This document shows, one piece after another, positions 50,237 through 63,863 of a DNA stretch of 64,000 bases. Within the stretch, counting starts at the first letter, position 1. Each line of letters starts with the position of its first letter. Source of the stretch: Auanema rhodensis (lineage: Eukaryota; Nematoda; Chromadorea; Rhabditida; Rhabditidae); contig OZ059896.1 of NCBI GenBank assembly GCA_964057225.1, positions 3,472,001 through 3,536,000 on the forward strand, written 5' to 3'. Under the pieces are notes generated by a model, which was given only the letters and a program-made list of their open reading frames with translations, had not been told where the DNA came from and did not search any database. Made by a program: the position numbers and the translations under genes.

Positions 50237-53200
50237 ATTTTTCACGTGAAGCGAGTTACATACCAAGTGCACATCACGTGTACATTTAATTAGCATAAAT
50301 TAAAGTTCACGTAAATTTCAAAGTCATGGTTACCATGCACCAATATCAATGAAATTTTGTTTTTAGACTAATATGGACATGGGGAATCTAATTTTGAAAA
50401 CCGCATCTCTTTATCTTTCACGTGAAGCGAGTTACATACCAAGTGCACATCACGTGTACATTTAATTAGCATAAATTAAAGTTCACGTAAACTTCAAACT
50501 CATGGTTACCATACACCAATATCAATAAAAATTTGTTTTTAGAGTAATATGGACATGGAGAATCTATTTTTAAAAACCGCATCTCTTTATCTTTCACGTG
50601 AATCGAGTTACATACCAAGTGCACATCACGTGTACATTTAATTAGCATAAATTAAAGTTCACGTAAATTTCAAACTCATGGTTACCATGCACCAATATCA
50701 ATAAAAATTTGTTTTTAGACTAATATGGACATGGAGAATCTAATTTTGAAAACCGCATCTCTTTATCTTTCACGTGAAGCGAGTTACATACCAAGTGCAC
50801 ATCACGTGTACATTTAATTAGCATAAATTAAAGTTCACGTAAATTTCAAACTCATGGTTACCATGCACCAATATCAATACAATTTTGTTTTTAGACTAAT
50901 ATGGACATGGGGAATCTAATTTTGAAAACCGCATCTCTTTATCTTTCACGTGCGAGTTACATACCAAGTGCACATCACGTGTACATTTAATTAGCATAAA
51001 TTAAAGTTCACTTAAATTTCAAAGTCATGGTTACCATGCACCAATATCAATAAAAATTTGTTTTTAGACTAATATGGACATGGGGAATCTAATTTTCAAA
51101 ACCGCATCTCTTTATCTTTCACGTGAAGCGAGTTACATACCAAGTGCACATCACGTGTACATTTAATTAGCATAAATTGAAGTTCACTTAAATTTGAAAG
51201 TCATGGTTACCATGCAGCAATATCAATAAAATTTTGTTTTTAGACTAATATGGACATGGGGAATCTAATATTGAGAACCGCATCTCTTTATCTTTCACGT
51301 GAAGCGAGTTACATACCAAGTGCACATCCCGTGTACATTTAATTAGCATAAATTAAAGTTCACGTAAATTTCAAACTCATGGTTACCATGCACCAATATC
51401 AATAAAAATTTGTTTTTAGACTAATATGGACATGGGGAATCTATATTTGAAAAACGCATCTCTTTATCTTTCACGTGAAGCGAGTTACATACCAAGTGCA
51501 CATCACGTGTACATTTAATTAGCATAAATCAAAGTTCACGTAAATTTCAAAGTCATGGTTACCATGCACCAATATCAATAAAATTTTGTTTTTAGACTAA
51601 TATGGACATGGGGAATCTAATTATGAAAACCGCATCTCTTTATCTTTCACGTGAAGCGAGTTACATACCAAGTGCACATCACGTGTACATTTAATTAGCA
51701 TAAATTAAAGTTCACGTAAATTTCAAAGTCATGGTTACCATGCACCAATATCAATAAAATTTTGTTTTTAGACTAATATGGACATGGGGAATCTAATTTT
51801 GAAAACCGCATCTCTTTATTTTTCACGTGAAGCGAGTTACATACCAAGTGCACATCACGTGTACATTTAATTAGCATAAATTAAAGTTCACGTAAATTTC
51901 AAACTCATGGTTACCATACACCAATATCAATAAAAATTTGTTTTTAGACTAATATGGACATGGAGAATCTAATTTTAAAAACCGCATCTCTTTATCTTTC
52001 ACGTGAAGCGAGTTACATACCAAGTGCACATCACGTGTACATTTAATTAGCATAAATTAAAGTTCACGTAAATTTCAAAGTCATGGTTACCATGCACCAA
52101 TATCAATAAAATTTTGTTTTTAGACTAATATGGACATGGGGAATCTAATTTTGAAAACCGCATCTCTTTATCTTTCACGTGAAGCGAGTTACATACCAAG
52201 TGCACATCACGTGTACATTTAATTAGCATAAATTAAAGTTCACGTAAATTTCAAACTCATGGTTACCATGCACCAATATCAATAAAAATTTGTTTTTAGA
52301 CTAATATGGACATGGAGAATCTAATTTTGAAAACCGCATCTCTTTATCTTTCACGTGAAGCGAGTTACATACCAAGTGCACATCACGTGTACATTTAATT
52401 AGCATAAATTAAAGTTCACGTAAATTTCAAACTCATGGTTACCATGCACCAATATCAATAAAAATTTGTTTTTAGAGTAATATGGACATGGAGAATCTAT
52501 TTTTAAAAACCGCATCTCTTTATCTTTCACGTGAAGCGAGTTACATACCAAGTGCACATCACGTGTACATTTAATTAGCATAAATTAAAGTTCACGTAAA
52601 TTTCAAAGTCATGGTTACCATGCACCAATATCAATAAAAATTTGTTTTTAGACTAATATGGACATGGGGAATCTAATTTTCAAAACCGCATCTCTTTATC
52701 TTTCACGTGAAGCGAGTTACATACCAAGTGCACATCACGTGTACATTTAATTAGCATAAATTAAAGTTCACTTAAATTTGAAAGTCATGGTTACCATGCA
52801 GCAATATCAATAAAAATTTGTTTTTAGACTAATATGGACATGGGGAATCTATATTTGAAAAACGCATCTCTTTATCTTTCACGTGAAGCGAGTTACATAC
52901 CAAGTGCACATCACGTGTACATTTAATTAGCATAAATTAAAGTTCACGTAAATTTCAAAGTCATGGTTACCATGCACCAATATCAATAAAATTTTGTTTT
53001 TAGACTAATATGGACATGGGGAATCTAATTTTGAAAACCGCATCTCTTTATCTTTCACGTGAAGCGAGTTACATACCAAGTGCACATCACGTGTACATTT
53101 AATTAGCATAAATTAAAGTTCACGTAAATTTCAAACTCATGGTTACCATGCACCAATATCAATAAAAATTTGTTTTTAGACTAATATGGACATGGAGAAT

Positions 53201-54149
53201 CTAATTTTGAAAACCGCATCTCTTTATCTTTCACGTGAAGCGAGTTACATACCAAGTGCACATCACGTGTACATTTAATTAGCATAAATTAAAGTTCACG
53301 TAAATTTCAAACTCATGGTTACCATGCACCAATATCAATAAAAATTTGTTTTTAGAGTAATATGGACATGGAGAATCTATTTTTAAAAACCGCATCTCTT
53401 TATCTTTCACGTGAAGCGAGTTACATACCAAGTGCACATCACGTGTACATTTAATTAGCATAAATTAAAGTTCACGTAAATTTCAAACTCATGGTTACCA
53501 TGCACCAATATCAATAAAATTTTGTTTTTAGACTAATATGGACATGGGGAATCTAATTTTGAAAACCGCATCTCTTTATCTTTCACGTGAAGCGAGTTAC
53601 ATACCAAGTGCACATCCCGTGTACATTTAATTAGCATAAATTAAAGTTCACGTAAATTTCAAACTCATGGTTACCATGCACCAATATCAATAAAAATTTG
53701 TTTTTAGACTAATATGGACATGAGGAATCTAATTTTGAAAAACGCATCTCTTTATCTTTCACGTGAAGCGAGTTACATACCAAGTGCACATCACGTGTAC
53801 ATTTAATTAGCATAAATTAAAGTTCACGTAAATTTCAAAGTCATGGTTACCATGCACCAATATCAATAAAATTTTGTTTTTAGACTAATATGGACATGGG
53901 GAATCTAATTTTGAGAACCGCATCTCTTTATTTTTCACGTGAAGCGAGTTACATACCAAGTGCACATCACGTGTACATTTAATTAGCATAAATTAAAGTT
54001 CACGTAAATTTCAAACTCATGGTTACCATGCACCAATATCAATAAAAATTTGTTTTTAGACTAATATGGACATGGAGAATCTAATTTTAAAAACCGCATC
54101 TCTTTATCTTTCACGTGAAGCGAGTTACATACCAAGTGCACATCACGTG

Positions 54150-57100
54150 TACATTTAATTAGCATAAATTAAAGTTCACGTAAATTTCAAAGTCATGGTT
54201 ACCATGCACCAATATCAATAAAATTTTGTTTTTAGACTAATATGGACATGGGGAATCTAATTTTGAAAACCGCATCTCTTTATCTTTCACGTGAAGCGAG
54301 TTACATACCAAGTGCACATCACGTGTACATTTAATTAGCATAAATTAAAGTTCACGTAAATTTCAAACTCATGGTTACCATGCACCAATATCAATAAAAA
54401 TTTGTTTTTAGACTAATATGGACATGGAGAATCTAATTTTAAAAACCGCATCTCTTTATCTTTCACGTGAAGCGAGTTACATACCAAGTGCACATCACGT
54501 GTACATTTAATTAGCATAAATTAAAGTTCACGTAAATTTCAAACTCATGGTTACCATGCACCAATATCAATAAAAATTTGTTTTTAGACTAATATGGACA
54601 TGGAGAATCTATTTTTAAAAACCGCATCTCTTTATCTTTCACGTGAAGCGAGTTACATACCAAGTGCACATCACGTGTACATTTAATTAGCATAAATTAA
54701 AGTTCACGTAAATTTCAAACTCATGGTTACCATGCACCAATATCAATAAAAATTTGTTTTTAGACTAATATGGACATGGAGAATCTAATTTTGAAAACCG
54801 CATCTCTTTATCTTTCACGTGAAGCGAGTTACATACCAAGTGCACATCACGTGTACATTTAATTAGCATAAATTAAAGTTCACGTAAATTTCAAAGTCAT
54901 GGTTACCATGCACCAATATCAATAAAATTTTGTTTTTAGACTAATATGGACATGAGGAATCTAATTTTGAAAACCGCATCTCTTTATCTTTCACGTGAAG
55001 CGAGTTACATACTAAGTGCACATCACGTGTACATTTAATTAGCATAAATTAAAGTTCACGTAAATTTCAAACTCATGGTTACCATGCACCAATATCAATA
55101 AAAATTTGTTTTTAGACTAATATGGACATGGAGAATCTAATTTTAAAAACCGCATCTCTTTATCTTTCACGTGAAGCGAGTTACATACCAAGTGCACATC
55201 ACGTGTACATTTAATTAGCATAAATTAAAGTTCACGTAAATTTCAAACTCATGGTTACCATGCACCAATATCAATAAAAATTTGTTTTTAGACTGATATG
55301 GACATGGAGAATCTATTTTTAAAAACCGCATCTCTTTATCTTTCACGTGAAGCGAGTTACATACCAAGTGCACATCACGTGTACATTTAATTAGCATAAA
55401 TTAAAGTTCACGTAAATTTCAAACTCATGGTTACCATGCACCAATATCAATAAAAATTTGTTTTTAGACTAATATGGACATGGAGAATCTAATTTTGAAA
55501 ACCGCATCTCTTTATCTTTCACGTGAAGCGAGTTACATACCAAGTGCACATCACGTGTACCTTTAATTAGCATAAATTAAAGTTCACGTAAATTTCAAAC
55601 TCATGGTTACCATGCACCAATATCAATAAAAATTTGTTTTTAGACTAATATGGACATGGGGAATCTAATTTTGAGAACCGCATCTCTTATCTTCCACGTG
55701 AAGCGAGTTACATACCAAGTGCACATCACGTGTACATTTAATTAGCATAAATTAAAGTTCACGTAAATTTCAAAGTCATGGTTACCATGCACCAATATCA
55801 ATAAAATTTTGTTTTTAGACTAATATGGACATGAGGAATCTAATTTTGAAAACCGCATCTCTTTATCTTTCACGTGAAGCGAGTTACATACCAAGTGCAC
55901 ATCACGTGTACATTTAATTAGCATAAATTAAAGTTCACGTAAATTTCAAACTCATGGTTACCATGCACCAATATCAATAAAAATTTGTTTTTAGACTAAT
56001 ATGGACATGGAGAATCTAATTTTGAAAACCGCATCTCTTTATCTTTCACGTGAAGCGAGTTACATACCAAGTGCACATCACGTGTACATTTAATTAGCAT
56101 AAATTAAAGTTCACGTAAATTTCAAACTCATGGTTACCATGCACCAATATCAATAAAAATTTGTTTTTAGACTAATATGGACATGGAGAATCTATTTTTA
56201 AAAACCGCATCTCTTTATCTTTCACGTGAAGCGAGTTACATACCAAGTGCACATCACGTGTACATTTAATTAGCATAAATTAAAGTTCACGTAAATTTCA
56301 AACTCATGGTTACCATGCACCAATATCAATAAAAATTTGTTTTTAGACTAATATGGACATGGAGAATCTAATTTTGAAAACCGCATCTCTTTATCTTTCA
56401 CGTGAAGCGAGTTACATACCAAGTGCACATCACGTGTACATTTAATTAGCATAAATTAAAGTTCACGTAAATTTCAAAGTCATGGTTACCATGCACCAAT
56501 ATCAATAAAAATTTGTTTTTAGACTAATATGGACATGGGGAATCTAATTTTGAAAACCGCATCTCTTATCTTCCACGTGAAGCGAGTTACATACCAAGTG
56601 CACATCACGTGTACATTTAATTAGCATAAATTAAAGTTCACGTAATTTTCAAAGTCATGGTTACCATGAACCAATATCAATGAATATTTGTTTTTAGACT
56701 AATATGGACATGGGGAATCTAATTTTGAAAACCGCATCTATTTATCTTTCACGCGAAGCGAGTTACATACCAAGTGCACATCACGTGTACATTTAATTAG
56801 CATAAAGTAAAGTTCACGTAAATTTCAAACTCATGGTTACCATGCACCAATATCAATAAAAATTTGTTTTTAGACTAATATGGACATGGAGAATCTAATT
56901 TTGAAAACCGCATCTCTTTATCTTTCACGTGAAGCGAGTTACATACCAAGTGAACATCACGTGTACATTTAATTAGCATAAATTAAAGTTCACGTAAATT
57001 TCAAACTCATGGTTACCATGCACCAATATCAATAAAAATTTGTTTTTAGACTAATATGGACATGGGGAATCTAATTTTGAAAACCGCATCTCTTTATCTT

Positions 57101-57500
57101 TCACGTGAAGCGAGTTACATACCAAGTGCACATCACGTGTACATTTAATTAGCATAAATTAAAGTTCACGTAAATTTCAAACTCATGGTTACCATGCACC
57201 AATATCAATAAAAATTTGTTTTTAGACTAATATGGACATGGAGAATCTAATTTTAAAAACCGCATCTCTTTATCTTTCACGTGAAGCGAGTTACATACCA
57301 AGTGCACATCACGTGTACATTTAATTAGCATAAATTAAAGTTCACGTAAATTTCAAACTCATGGTTACCATGCACCAATATCAATAAAAATTTGTTTTTA
57401 GACTAATATGGACATGAGGAATCTAATTTTGAAAAACGCATCTCTTTATCTTTCACGTGAAGCGAGTTACATACCAAGTGCACATCACGTGTACATTTAA
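54150..57500. repeat. Large sat176 segment, copy 1 (3.3 kb, repeated at +4,926 bp)
   Basis: About 19 monomers whose rare markers recur exactly 4,926 bp later: ACTAAGTGCA (55,011/59,937), GACTGATATGG (55,291/60,217), GTACCTTTAATTAG (55,557/60,483), TCTTATCTTCCACG with its 1-bp deletion (two units), CGTAATTTTC with CAATGAATATTTG (56,641/61,567), and GTGAACATCACG (56,951/61,877). The offset equals 28 x 176 minus the two deleted bases. Confidence 0.92.
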
Positions 57501-57589
57501 TTAGCATAAATTAAAGTTCACGTAAATTTCAAAGTCATGGTTACCATGCACCAATATCAATAAAAATTTGTTTTCAGACTAATATGGAC

Positions 57590-58470
57590 ATGAGGAATCT
57601 AATTTTGAAAACCGCATCTATTTATCTTTCACGCGAAGCGAGTTACATACCAAGTGCACATCACCTGTACATTTAATTAGCATAAAGTAAAGTTCACGTA
57701 AATTTCAAACTCATGGTTACCATGCACCAATATCAATAAAAATTTGTTTTCAGACTAATATGGACATGAGGAATCTAATTTTGAAAACCGCATCTATTTA
57801 TCTTTCACGTGAAGCGAGTTACATACCAAGTGCACATCACGTGTACATTTAATTAGCATAAAGTAAAGTTCACGTAAATTTCAAACTCATGGTTACCATG
57901 CACCAATATCAATAAAAATTTGTTTTCAGACTAATATGGACATGAGGAATCTAATTTTGAAAACCGCATCTATTTATCTTTCACGCGAAGCGAGTTACAT
58001 ACCAAGTGCACATCACCTGTACATTTAATTAGCATAAAGTAAAGTTCACGTAAATTTCAAACTCATGGTTACCATGCACCAATATCAATAAAAATTTGTT
58101 TTCAGACTAATATGGACATGAGGAATCTAATTTTGAAAAACGCATCTCTTTATCTTTCACGTGAAGCGAGTTACATACCAAGTGCACATCACGTGTACAT
58201 TTAATTAGCATAAATTAAAGTTCACGTAAATTTCAAAGTCATGGTTACCATGCACCAATATCAATAAAATTTTGTTTTTAGACTAATATGGACATGGGGA
58301 ATCTAATTTTGAAAACCGCATCTCTTTATCTTTCACGTGAAGCGAGTTACATACCAAGTGCACATCACGTGTACATTTAATTAGCATAAATTAAAGTTCA
58401 CGTAAATTTCAAACTCATGGTTACCATGCACCAATATCAATAAAAATTTGTTTTTAGACTAATATGGACA
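57590..58470. repeat. Pentameric sat176 repeat, copy 1 (880 bp)
   Basis: Five units, two of which have lost both CACGTG palindromes (CACGCG at 57,630 and 57,982; CACCTG at 57,662 and 58,014) and carry CATAAAGTAAAG and TTTTCAGAC. The set recurs at 58,510/58,862 and 58,542/58,894, exactly 880 bp away. Confidence 0.9.
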
Positions 58471-59350
58471 TGAGGAATCTAATTTTGAAAACCGCATCTA
58501 TTTATCTTTCACGCGAAGCGAGTTACATACCAAGTGCACATCACCTGTACATTTAATTAGCATAAAGTAAAGTTCACGTAAATTTCAAACTCATGGTTAC
58601 CATGCACCAATATCAATAAAAATTTGTTTTCAGACTAATATGGACATGAGGAATCTAATTTTGAAAACCGCATCTATTTATCTTTCACGTGAAGCGAGTT
58701 ACATACCAAGTGCACATCACGTGTACATTTAATTAGCATAAAGTAAAGTTCACGTAAATTTCAAACTCATGGTTACCATGCACCAATATCAATAAAAATT
58801 TGTTTTCAGACTAATATGGACATGAGGAATCTAATTTTGAAAACCGCATCTATTTATCTTTCACGCGAAGCGAGTTACATACCAAGTGCACATCACCTGT
58901 ACATTTAATTAGCATAAAGTAAAGTTCACGTAAATTTCAAACTCATGGTTACCATGCACCAATATCAATAAAAATTTGTTTTCAGACTAATATGGACATG
59001 AGGAATCTAATTTTGAAAAACGCATCTCTTTATCTTTCACGTGAAGCGAGTTACATACCAAGTGCACATCACGTGTACATTTAATTAGCATAAATTAAAG
59101 TTCACGTAAATTTCAAAGTCATGGTTACCATGCACCAATATCAATAAAATTTTGTTTTTAGACTAATATGGACATGGGGAATCTAATTTTGAAAACCGCA
59201 TCTCTTTATCTTTCACGTGAAGCGAGTTACATACCAAGTGCACATCACGTGTACATTTAATTAGCATAAATTAAAGTTCACGTAAATTTCAAACTCATGG
59301 TTACCATGCACCAATATCAATAAAAATTTGTTTTTAGACTAATATGGACA
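58471..59350. repeat. Pentameric sat176 repeat, copy 2 (880 bp)
   Basis: Directly follows copy 1 and matches it unit for unit until about 59,350, where GGAGAATC replaces TGAGGAATC. This pentamer sits between the two copies of the 4,926-bp-offset segment and accounts for part of that spacing. Confidence 0.9.
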
Positions 59351-62300
59351 TGGAGAATCTAATTTTAAAAACCGCATCTCTTTATCTTTCACGTGAAGCG
59401 AGTTACATACCAAGTGCACATCACGTGTACATTTAATTAGCATAAATTAAAGTTCACGTAAATTTCAAACTCATGGTTACCATGCACCAATATCAATAAA
59501 AATTTGTTTTTAGACTAATATGGACATGGAGAATCTATTTTTAAAAACCGCATCTCTTTATCTTTCACGTGAAGCGAGTTACATACCAAGTGCACATCAC
59601 GTGTACATTTAATTAGCATAAATTAAAGTTCACGTAAATTTCAAACTCATGGTTACCATGCACCAATATCAATAAAAATTTGTTTTTAGACTAATATGGA
59701 CATGGAGAATCTAATTTTGAAAACCGCATCTCTTTATCTTTCACGTGAAGCGAGTTACATACCAAGTGCACATCACGTGTACATTTAATTAGCATAAATT
59801 AAAGTTCACGTAAATTTCAAAGTCATGGTTACCATGCACCAATATCAATAAAATTTTGTTTTTAGACTAATATGGACATGAGGAATCTAATTTTGAAAAC
59901 CGCATCTCTTTATCTTTCACGTGAAGCGAGTTACATACTAAGTGCACATCACGTGTACATTTAATTAGCATAAATTAAAGTTCACGTAAATTTCAAACTC
60001 ATGGTTACCATGCACCAATATCAATAAAAATTTGTTTTTAGACTAATATGGACATGGAGAATCTAATTTTAAAAACCGCATCTCTTTATCTTTCACGTGA
60101 AGCGAGTTACATACCAAGTGCACATCACGTGTACATTTAATTAGCATAAATTAAAGTTCACGTAAATTTCAAACTCATGGTTACCATGCACCAATATCAA
60201 TAAAAATTTGTTTTTAGACTGATATGGACATGGAGAATCTATTTTTAAAAACCGCATCTCTTTATCTTTCACGTGAAGCGAGTTACATACCAAGTGCACA
60301 TCACGTGTACATTTAATTAGCATAAATTAAAGTTCACGTAAATTTCAAACTCATGGTTACCATGCACCAATATCAATAAAAATTTGTTTTTAGACTAATA
60401 TGGACATGGAGAATCTAATTTTGAAAACCGCATCTCTTTATCTTTCACGTGAAGCGAGTTACATACCAAGTGCACATCACGTGTACCTTTAATTAGCATA
60501 AATTAAAGTTCACGTAAATTTCAAACTCATGGTTACCATGCACCAATATCAATAAAAATTTGTTTTTAGACTAATATGGACATGGGGAATCTAATTTTGA
60601 GAACCGCATCTCTTATCTTCCACGTGAAGCGAGTTACATACCAAGTGCACATCACGTGTACATTTAATTAGCATAAATTAAAGTTCACGTAAATTTCAAA
60701 GTCATGGTTACCATGCACCAATATCAATAAAATTTTGTTTTTAGACTAATATGGACATGAGGAATCTAATTTTGAAAACCGCATCTCTTTATCTTTCACG
60801 TGAAGCGAGTTACATACCAAGTGCACATCACGTGTACATTTAATTAGCATAAATTAAAGTTCACGTAAATTTCAAACTCATGGTTACCATGCACCAATAT
60901 CAATAAAAATTTGTTTTTAGACTAATATGGACATGGAGAATCTAATTTTGAAAACCGCATCTCTTTATCTTTCACGTGAAGCGAGTTACATACCAAGTGC
61001 ACATCACGTGTACATTTAATTAGCATAAATTAAAGTTCACGTAAATTTCAAACTCATGGTTACCATGCACCAATATCAATAAAAATTTGTTTTTAGACTA
61101 ATATGGACATGGAGAATCTATTTTTAAAAACCGCATCTCTTTATCTTTCACGTGAAGCGAGTTACATACCAAGTGCACATCACGTGTACATTTAATTAGC
61201 ATAAATTAAAGTTCACGTAAATTTCAAACTCATGGTTACCATGCACCAATATCAATAAAAATTTGTTTTTAGACTAATATGGACATGGAGAATCTAATTT
61301 TGAAAACCGCATCTCTTTATCTTTCACGTGAAGCGAGTTACATACCAAGTGCACATCACGTGTACATTTAATTAGCATAAATTAAAGTTCACGTAAATTT
61401 CAAAGTCATGGTTACCATGCACCAATATCAATAAAAATTTGTTTTTAGACTAATATGGACATGGGGAATCTAATTTTGAAAACCGCATCTCTTATCTTCC
61501 ACGTGAAGCGAGTTACATACCAAGTGCACATCACGTGTACATTTAATTAGCATAAATTAAAGTTCACGTAATTTTCAAAGTCATGGTTACCATGAACCAA
61601 TATCAATGAATATTTGTTTTTAGACTAATATGGACATGGGGAATCTAATTTTGAAAACCGCATCTATTTATCTTTCACGCGAAGCGAGTTACATACCAAG
61701 TGCACATCACGTGTACATTTAATTAGCATAAAGTAAAGTTCACGTAAATTTCAAACTCATGGTTACCATGCACCAATATCAATAAAAATTTGTTTTTAGA
61801 CTAATATGGACATGGAGAATCTAATTTTGAAAACCGCATCTCTTTATCTTTCACGTGAAGCGAGTTACATACCAAGTGAACATCACGTGTACATTTAATT
61901 AGCATAAATTAAAGTTCACGTAAATTTCAAACTCATGGTTACCATGCACCAATATCAATAAAAATTTGTTTTTAGACTAATATGGACATGGGGAATCTAA
62001 TTTTGAAAACCGCATCTCTTTATCTTTCACGTGAAGCGAGTTACATACCAAGTGCACATCACGTGTACATTTAATTAGCATAAATTAAAGTTCACGTAAA
62101 TTTCAAACTCATGGTTACCATGCACCAATATCAATAAAAATTTGTTTTTAGACTAATATGGACATGGAGAATCTAATTTTAAAAACCGCATCTCTTTATC
62201 TTTCACGTGAAGCGAGTTACATACCAAGTGCACATCACGTGTACATTTAATTAGCATAAATTAAAGTTCACGTAAATTTCAAACTCATGGTTACCATGCA

Positions 62301-62426
62301 CCAATATCAATAAAAATTTGTTTTTAGACTAATATGGACATGAGGAATCTAATTTTGAAAAACGCATCTCTTTATCTTTCACGTGAAGCGAGTTACATAC
62401 CAAGTGCACATCACGTGTACATTTAA
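59076..62426. repeat. Large sat176 segment, copy 2
   Basis: Counterpart of 54,150-57,500. It ends where 62,466 reads CCATTCACCAATATC and AAAATTTTG while the first copy reads CCATGCACC and TTTTCAGAC. The two copies carry the same private 1-bp deletions, so the duplication happened after those deletions. Near-identity over more than 3 kb makes this recent, or a place where an assembler could have erred. Confidence 0.9.
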
Positions 62427-63863
62427 TTAGCATAAATTAAAGTTCACGTAAATTTCAAAGTCATGGTTACCATTCACCAATATCAATAAAATTTTGTTTT
62501 TAGACTAATATGGATATGGGGAATCTAATTTTGAAAACCGCATCTCTTTATCTTTCACGTGAAGCGAGTTACAAACCAAGTGCACATCACGTGTACATTT
62601 AATTAGCATAAATTAAAGTTCACGTAAATTTCAAACTCATGGTTACCATGCACCAATATCAATAAAAATTTGTTTTTAGACTAATATGGACATGGAGAAT
62701 CTAATTTTGAAAACCGCATCTCTTTATCTTTCACGTGAAGCGAGTTACATACCAAGTGCACATCACGTGTACATTTAATTAGCATAAATTAAAGTTCACG
62801 TAAATTTCAAAGTCATGGTTACCATGCACCAATATCAATAAAATTTTGTTTTTAGACTAATATGGACATGGGGAATCTAATTTTGAAAACCGCATCTCTT
62901 TATCTTTCACGTGAAGCGAGTTACATACCAAGTGCACATCACGTGTACATTTAATTAGCATAAATTAAAGTTCACGTAATTTTCAAAGTCATGGTTACCA
63001 TGAACCAATATCAATGAATATTTGTTTTTAGACTAATATGGACATGGGGAATCTAATTTTGAAAACCGCATCTATTTATCTTTCACGCGAAGCGAGTTAC
63101 ATACCAAGTGCACATCACCTGTACATTTAATTAGCATAAAGTAAAGTTCACGTAAATTTCAAACTCATGGTTACCATGCACCAATATCAATAAAAATTTG
63201 TTTTCAGACTAATATGGACATGAGGAATCTAATTTTGAAAAACGCATCTCTTTATCTTTCACGTGAAGCGAGTTACATACCAAGTGCACATCACGTGTAC
63301 ATTTAATTAGCATAAATTAAAGTTCACGTAAATTTCAAACTCATGGTTACCATGCACCAATATCAATAAAAAATTGTTTTTAGACTAATATGGACATGGA
63401 GAATCTAATTTTGAAAACCGCATCTCTTTATCTTTCACGTGAAGCGAGTTACATACCAAGTGCACATCACGTGTACATTTAATTAGCATAAATTAAAGTT
63501 CACGTAAATTTCAAAGTCATGGTTACCATGCACCAATATCAATAAAATTTTGTTTTTAGACTAATATGGACATGGGGAATCTAATTTTGAAAACCGCATC
63601 TCTTTATCTTTCACGTGAAGCGAGTTACATACCAAGTGCACATCACGTGTACATTTAATTAGCATAAAGTAAAGTTCACGTAAATTTCAAACTCATGGTT
63701 ACCATGCACCAATATCAATAAAAATTTGTTTTTAGACTAATATGGAGATGAAGAATCTAATTTTGAATAACGCATCTCTTTATCTTTCACGTGAAGCGAG
63801 TTACATACCAAGTGCACATCACGTGTACATTTAATTAGCATAAATTAAAGTTCACGTAAATTT

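Larger units (their letters stand above)
44500..54000. repeat. sat176 stretch where AAACTCATGG variants enter
   Basis: Before about 44.5 kb every unit I checked reads TTCAAAGTCATGG. From 44,513 onward many read TTCAAACTCATGG, often with AAAATTTTG in neighbouring units and GGAGAATC in the same unit. Other regional markers are CACTTAAATTTGAAAG, TATATTTGAAAAACGC and CATCCCGTG. This marks a subfamily zone rather than a sharp break, because AAAGTC and AAACTC units interleave to the end of the window. Confidence 0.8.
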
